Part shown: one piece after another, positions 13,810-16,986 of the stretch
Position numbering within the stretch: position 1 is the first letter of the stretch
Layout of the letters: the number at the start of each line of letters is the position of its first letter
NCBI GenBank assembly: GCA_949286775.1
Contig: CASEDW010000217.1
Span: 1-16,986 of the forward strand
Length of the DNA stretch: 16,986 nt
Direction: 5' to 3'
From: an uncultured Eubacteriales bacterium
GTDB taxonomy: Bacteria; Bacillota; Clostridia; Lachnospirales; Lachnospiraceae
Made by a program: the position numbers and the translations under genes
Notes under the pieces: model-generated
The model's input: the letters and a program-made list of their open reading frames with translations, nothing else
What the model was told of the DNA's origin: nothing
Database searches by the model: none

Positions 13810-14970
13810 TTATGATTTTTTGAATCTATATTTACCTTTCCCATGTCCTGATACAGGTTCTATTATATCCGCCTGTATTAAATCAGATAAAAGTTTGGAC
13901 GCACTTGTTTTTTTTAAATCAATCAATTCCATAACTGCGCTTCTTCCAAATACTTCCTCATATCCGAATCTTTCAAATAATCTGCAAACACGGATTGTAG
14001 TTTTAATGGAAAAGTCCTTCCCTTTTACTGAAAGTATACCTTCAATGTCCGCTTTCTTATCTCGAATGTCCACTTTTCCGCTTCCAATGTCCGCTTTTTT
14101 ATCTCGAATGTCCACTTTTTCGCTTCCAATGTCCGCTTTTTCTGTTTTCAAAAGTCCACTTATATGCATATCTCGGTTATGGAGTTCATTTTCTTCGTTT
14201 AAAAGCAGATTTCTTAAAAAGACTTCAAGATATTCTGTTGTTTCATGAATACCTTTTTGCAGATTAGTATAATTCGCACGGACAAGTGCATTTCTGAAGT
14301 ACCAGGCATTTTCGGCAAAGATATCATTCGTTGCAGAAAAGCCAAGTGTTCTAAGATACTTTATAAAGAATACCGCCGTTGTCCTTGTATTACCCTCACC
14401 AAAAATATGAATTTGCCACAGTCTTGAAATGAACACCGCAAGGTGATGGATGATTTCGTCCATAGACAGGCCTCTGTAGCTGAAAACCTTTTCCTGAGAG
14501 AAATCATATTCAAGTGTTGCTCTAAGCTCCGAAGCGCTGCCATATATTCCGGTTGCGCCGTCGAGCACCCATTCTTTCTTTGTAATGTTGTAGTCTCTGA
14601 TCTTTCCGGCGTGCTTATAGATTCCCTGAAATAGTTTGCGGTGGATGGATATATACTCATTCGGAGAGAATGAAAATGCGGTTTCAGAAAGTATCTCGGC
14701 AATACGTGATGACACCTTATCCGCTTCTTCTGTGCGCTGCTCATCCGACATATGTACAGGTTTTTCCTTATAGTAGCTGTCAATAAGGCTCTGTGCTTCC
14801 TTTATCGTGATTTCGCCTTCAATGTTTTTGATGGCAGTGTCAATCAAATATTTTGACGTCTTCAAACCATCTACAGCCTGAAGCCCGATTGCAGTACTCC
14901 AAACATAGCTTCTACCGGCTTTATCCGGTTCTGATTCTTTCAAATACTCTTTAAATGGATCTCTTTCCAT
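13810..14970 (-). CDS. Fic-domain protein with heptad-repeat linker and C-terminal winged-helix-like domain
   Basis: 386 residues. Fic enzymes usually transfer AMP from ATP to a protein hydroxyl. The active-site loop is at 188-196, HIFGEGNTR, against the consensus HPFxxGNGR: His188 is kept, Pro is Ile and the second Gly is Thr. The basic residue that usually follows (GNGRxxR) is absent (GNTRTTA). An N-terminal NIEGE (E51) matches the inhibitory-helix Glu of class II Fic proteins, though Ser/Thr four residues before it is missing (Ile47). Residues 278-311 are a linker of heptads (KADIGSE, KVDIRDK). The C-terminal 65 residues (GRSAVMELIDLKKTSASKLL) resemble a winged helix. GAGG lies 8 nt before the ATG. 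Targets and activity are unknown; a decayed enzyme is possible. Confidence 0.88.
   Translation of the reverse strand: MERDPFKEYLKESEPDKAGRSYVWSTAIGLQAVDGLKTSKYLIDTAIKNIEGEITIKEAQSLIDSYYKEKPVHMSDEQRTEEADKVSSRIAEILSETAFSFSPNEYISIHRKLFQGIYKHAGKIRDYNITKKEWVLDGATGIYGSASELRATLEYDFSQEKVFSYRGLSMDEIIHHLAVFISRLWQIHIFGEGNTRTTAVFFIKYLRTLGFSATNDIFAENAWYFRNALVRANYTNLQKGIHETTEYLEVFLRNLLLNEENELHNRDMHISGLLKTEKADIGSEKVDIRDKKADIGSGKVDIRDKKADIEGILSVKGKDFSIKTTIRVCRLFERFGYEEVFGRSAVMELIDLKKTSASKLLSDLIQADIIEPVSGHGKGKYRFKKS
14044..14139 (-). repeat. In-frame tandem repeat in the Fic linker
   Basis: Two 42-bp copies (14056-14097 and 14098-14139) are identical at 40 of 42 positions, followed by a partial third copy (14044-14055). 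Each copy is two diverged 21-bp units starting with the core AATGTCC(G/A)CTTTT on the plus strand, which encode alternating heptads KADIGSE and KVDIRDK. Unit loss or gain would keep the frame and change only linker length. Confidence 0.9.
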
Positions 14971-15003
14971 CTACTATACCTCATTCCACAATTTTTTCAT
15001 CCG

Positions 15004-15615
15004 TTATATCAAACCTTTATCTTTAAAGTATACCATATTACCAACAAAAAGCTTAATTGAAATATCAGTATAGTCAAACTCTCCGCCGCTTATTTCCGAA
15101 ATAGCATATACATCTCCATAACAATTACATCTGATTTTTTTCTCTGATGAAAATGTTCTTCTTGATTCATATGCGCTATACAATTGATATGTTGGTACAA
15201 TATTTGTAACACTTACATCTGCTGCACCAGAAGCGGCACTTGATAAATCATCCTAATAAAACATTGCACTCAATCTTTTGAGCAAACAATTAAGGTTTGT
15301 CGAATATGCTCTACAATAAGAAGTCAATCCTATACTGCTGCTTGGACTGTATCCAACATCCCAATCAACCCAAACAATATATCTTTCCCTTGTTTTGGGA
15401 TCTGTCTGATCAATGACAAATGTCTCGCCGCCAATAATTTCGATACCTTGTTCTTCCCGTTCTGCTGTATTTGCATCAGCAAATTCTTCTAATGACAAAT
15501 ACAACGGTTCTTCAGAAGAATCATCTGCCGTTTCAGCAAATGTCTAAACATAAGATGAATTTAGTAGCATAACGACAACAATGCAGAAACTAATCAATTT
15601 TCTTAAATGCTTCAT
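15004..15615 (-). pseudogene. Secreted-protein gene interrupted by two in-frame TAG codons
   Basis: One frame of 203 codons runs from ATG 15615 to TAA 15004 and is interrupted only by TAG at codon 24 (15544-15546) and codon 121 (15253-15255). There is no frameshift and no other stop. The start has GAAAGGTG about 9 nt upstream. The N-terminus is a signal peptide: MKHLRK, a hydrophobic core ISFCIVVVMLL, and TFA before ETADD as a likely cleavage site, with the first TAG just before it. The middle part includes YIVWVDWDVGYSPSSSIG. The part after the second TAG (DDLSSAASGAADVSV to DKGLI) reads as normal protein for 82 codons. Both TAG could derive from CAG (Gln) by single C-to-T changes. I do not recognise the family. 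The Fic promoter candidate lies in its 3' end. Confidence 0.65.
15027..15035 (-). promoter_or_regulatory. Candidate extended -10 promoter for the Fic gene
   Basis: On the minus strand TGGTATACT is an extended -10 (TGnTATACT). The region 17 nt upstream (TAAGCT) is not a recognisable -35. The predicted start is near 15020, about 50 nt before the Fic ATG, inside the tail of the interrupted secreted-protein gene. Confidence 0.4.
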
Positions 15616-15781
15616 TTACGCCGACACCTTTCTGTTTTTTTAAATAATTAATTTGTTCTATATTTTTCTTGATATTATCTAAATCATCTTCAGAGGGGCA
15701 TGTTATAATATCGGATATCTCAATTTCTATTTCTACAGGAAAGAATCCTCCACCAATAGATTTTACATTATTATTCTTCAT
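15590..15781 (-). CDS. Small hypothetical protein, 63 residues
   Basis: No family recognised. The sequence is soluble and acidic in the middle (VEIEIEISDIITCPSEDDLD), with a helical, lysine-rich C-terminal half (NIKKNIEQINYLKKQKG). There is one cysteine and no signal peptide. It ends in TAG at 15590 and overlaps by 26 nt the ATG of the secreted-protein gene, which suggests translational coupling if it is real. The Shine-Dalgarno before the ATG is weak (GGT about 6 nt upstream) and no in-frame alternative start is available. A short precursor or partner peptide for the secreted product is conceivable; nothing in the sequence shows it. Confidence 0.45.
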   Translation of the reverse strand: MKNNNVKSIGGGFFPVEIEIEISDIITCPSEDDLDNIKKNIEQINYLKKQKGVGVNEAFKKID

Positions 15782-15872
15782 ATTTTTACCATTAAGTGAA
15801 ACATTAAGAATTTAAGTTCAGAACAACAAAAGTCATTTTTCTTTCATTTCTTGAAAATATATATTTCTCATC

Positions 15873-16547
15873 TCAGTTTATCTGTGTTGCTGCAATCACA
15901 TCGCAGGTAGTCGGATCGACTATAACATAATAATCATTCAAGTCTTTTTCTGCCATAAAAAGATACAAAGCAGGGCTGTTATCGAAATCAAGTTCTATAT
16001 ATCTGTTGATAATTCCCGGGACATCTTTTGCCTCGCATTTCCGAACCCATTCTACATTATCATATGTTTTCGAAAGTTCTTTCGCAGCTTCCGCCTTTGG
16101 CATAAAATGCGTAAAAGCGCTGAAAAGAATCAAAATCACGAATATACCGACAATTCCCGATATGCTGATAATTCTGCTTACTTTGTGCCTGTCTTTCTGC
16201 CTGTAAAGCGAAATCAAATATATCATGTATAAAGTCCAGGCAAAATAAGCATAGTAATAAAATAATTGATACGGATTAAGGTTTATAATCCCTGTAATAA
16301 TCAAGGATACTGCAACTACCATTAATATGATCAACGATCTTTTCGAGTATTTATATGTCGGCGTTCTTTCACCTTCATACATAATGCTGCCTAACAAGAC
16401 TGCGCAAAATATAATGACAAAGCGAATGGAATAACTGTGCAAAACTCCGCCATACACGAACAAATCTATAAAAAGCACGGCAGCTATACTGAGTATATAG
16501 GCTATTATTATAAGTATTTTTTGTTTATTATTTGTATCTGTTTTCAT
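15873..16547 (-). CDS. Hypothetical multi-pass membrane protein
   Basis: 224 residues, function not recognised. Hydrophobic segments, numbered from the chosen start, are at about 11-31, 42-55, 72-90, 95-115 and 127-148. A C-terminal domain of about 75 residues follows (FMPKAEAAKELSKTYDNVEW to VIAATQIN), rich in charged residues. The C-terminal domain resembles a small solute-binding or PepSY-like fold only in general composition. I start at ATG 16547, because AGGAAAAA lies directly upstream, and not at the TTG six codons earlier, which has no ribosome site. A 13-bp inverted repeat sits about 30 nt upstream. No neighbour gives a functional hint. Confidence 0.7.
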   Translation of the reverse strand: MKTDTNNKQKILIIIAYILSIAAVLFIDLFVYGGVLHSYSIRFVIIFCAVLLGSIMYEGERTPTYKYSKRSLIILMVVAVSLIITGIINLNPYQLFYYYAYFAWTLYMIYLISLYRQKDRHKVSRIISISGIVGIFVILILFSAFTHFMPKAEAAKELSKTYDNVEWVRKCEAKDVPGIINRYIELDFDNSPALYLFMAEKDLNDYYVIVDPTTCDVIAATQIN

Positions 16548-16575
16548 TTTTTCCTGCCTATACAAAAACCATTTA

Positions 16576-16620
16576 TAAAGATTGTCACCAGAGCATATAT
16601 CAATCCAGTGACAATCTTTA
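16576..16620. repeat. Perfect 13-bp inverted repeat upstream of the membrane-protein gene
   Basis: TAAAGATTGTCAC (16576-16588) and GTGACAATCTTTA (16608-16620) are exact inverses separated by 19 nt. There is no T tract on the minus strand, so it is a poor terminator for upstream transcription. Its left arm overlaps a weak minus-strand -10 candidate (TTTATA, 16574-16579), with TTGATA 18 nt upstream. Operator or mRNA leader hairpin are both possible. Confidence 0.7.
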
Positions 16621-16627
16621 ATTTACT

Positions 16628-16711
16628 TATCTTTTAGTTATAACTTGCTGAAACATATTATAATAATTCACCGGTCTTTATCCGGCTTAAACTTTTGCGA
16701 ACTAAAAGATA
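16628..16711. repeat. 12-bp inverted repeat enclosing a small CCGG hairpin
   Basis: TATCTTTTAGTT (16628-16639) and AACTAAAAGATA (16700-16711) are exact inverses with 60 nt between them. Inside lies a short CCGG/CCGG stem with a 7-nt loop (about 16671-16685). The 84-bp unit is AT-rich and non-coding as far as I can see. The region 16548-16777 otherwise shows no gene. Confidence 0.6.
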
Positions 16712-16777
16712 TCAATATAGATATTAATGTGCACGCAATTAACGCTACTCATATATTGGGTTAGTGAGATTGATTTA

Positions 16778-16986
16778 TCAAGCATGATCCTGTTTAATCT
16801 CATACAACCTTTGAATGAGCTTAAAACATAGAAATCCATTTTGGATAACAAAAAGTTCATAGTGATTAACAAATCTCAAAAAAGGAAGATTAAGAGTACA
16901 TACGCAAATATTGATCACAATAAAAGCTATCGCTAAAATAGAGTGTGTGAAGTAATCTCTGTAAATAAGATTTCCTGTGATACGAT
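16778..16986 (-). CDS. Partial hypothetical membrane protein (5' end outside window)
   Basis: An open frame enters from the right edge and ends in TGA at 16778-16780, giving 68 visible codons. The visible C-terminus contains a hydrophobic segment (SILAIAFIVINICVC) followed by a second partly hydrophobic stretch (FLRFVNHYELFVIQNGFLCF) and a charged tail (KLIQRLYEIKQDHA). The frame has no stop over its full visible length in AT-rich DNA and has protein-like composition, but a start cannot be seen. Family not recognised. Confidence 0.5.
   Translation of the reverse strand, partial: RITGNLIYRDYFTHSILAIAFIVINICVCTLNLPFLRFVNHYELFVIQNGFLCFKLIQRLYEIKQDHA

Noticed and set aside
15253..15504. 83-codon ORF with TTG start as an independent gene
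   Set aside because: It is the middle segment of the longer signal-peptide frame 15004-15615; the TTG has no ribosome site and the frame stays open upstream and downstream of the TAG codons.
1..16986. Genome-wide reassignment of TAG to a sense codon
   Set aside because: TAG ends the rluF, phosphatase and 63-residue ORFs at sensible lengths; reading it as sense would fuse RluF to LigA.

Overview
The window looks like a chromosomal segment of a low-to-medium GC Firmicute of the class Clostridia, most likely Lachnospiraceae or a close relative. Supporting signs are strong Shine-Dalgarno sites (AGGAGG or GAGG), a T-box leader, a DUF5688-type protein, a TPE-rich linker in a membrane-anchored protein, and a long-form (type 2) LeuA. 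This placement comes from family knowledge and style; no marker gene fixes the species.

Left half, all on the minus strand (transcribed right to left). The thrC unit reads threonine synthase, CobC-like histidine phosphatase, CbiG-like protein, RNase HI (7946 down to 4310). It starts at an extended -10 promoter near 8000 and has a hairpin after it at 4176-4203. Next come a DUF5688 gene (3426-4085), a tRNA-Arg(CCG) with its own promoter and terminator (3250-3439), a membrane-anchored TPE-linker protein (2377-3234), a 23S rRNA pseudouridine synthase of RluF type (1647-2366) and the first 545 codons of an NAD-dependent DNA ligase that runs off the left edge.

Middle, plus strand. A sigma70-type promoter (8073-8101) drives a T-box leader with a probable CUC (Leu) specifier, then leuA (8425-10092) and a terminator. 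A second promoter (10148-10177) drives two ABC half-transporters (10250-13733). Their active-site residues are complementary, so they should form one heterodimeric exporter with one degenerate and one consensus ATP site.

Right end, minus strand: an accessory-looking block. A convergent terminator separates the ABC pair from a Fic-domain protein with a heptad-repeat linker (13810-14970). Upstream of it lie a secreted-protein frame of 203 codons broken only by two in-frame TAG codons (15004-15615), a 63-codon ORF overlapping its start (15590-15781), a membrane protein of unknown function (15873-16547), two perfect inverted repeats (16576-16711) and a partial membrane ORF running off the right edge.

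Most worth checking: the two-TAG secreted gene; the CbiG/CobC-like pair outside any visible cobalamin operon, with key family residues altered; and the Fic protein with a diverged active-site motif and a tandem-repeat linker. I did not find a clear new defence or mobile system.
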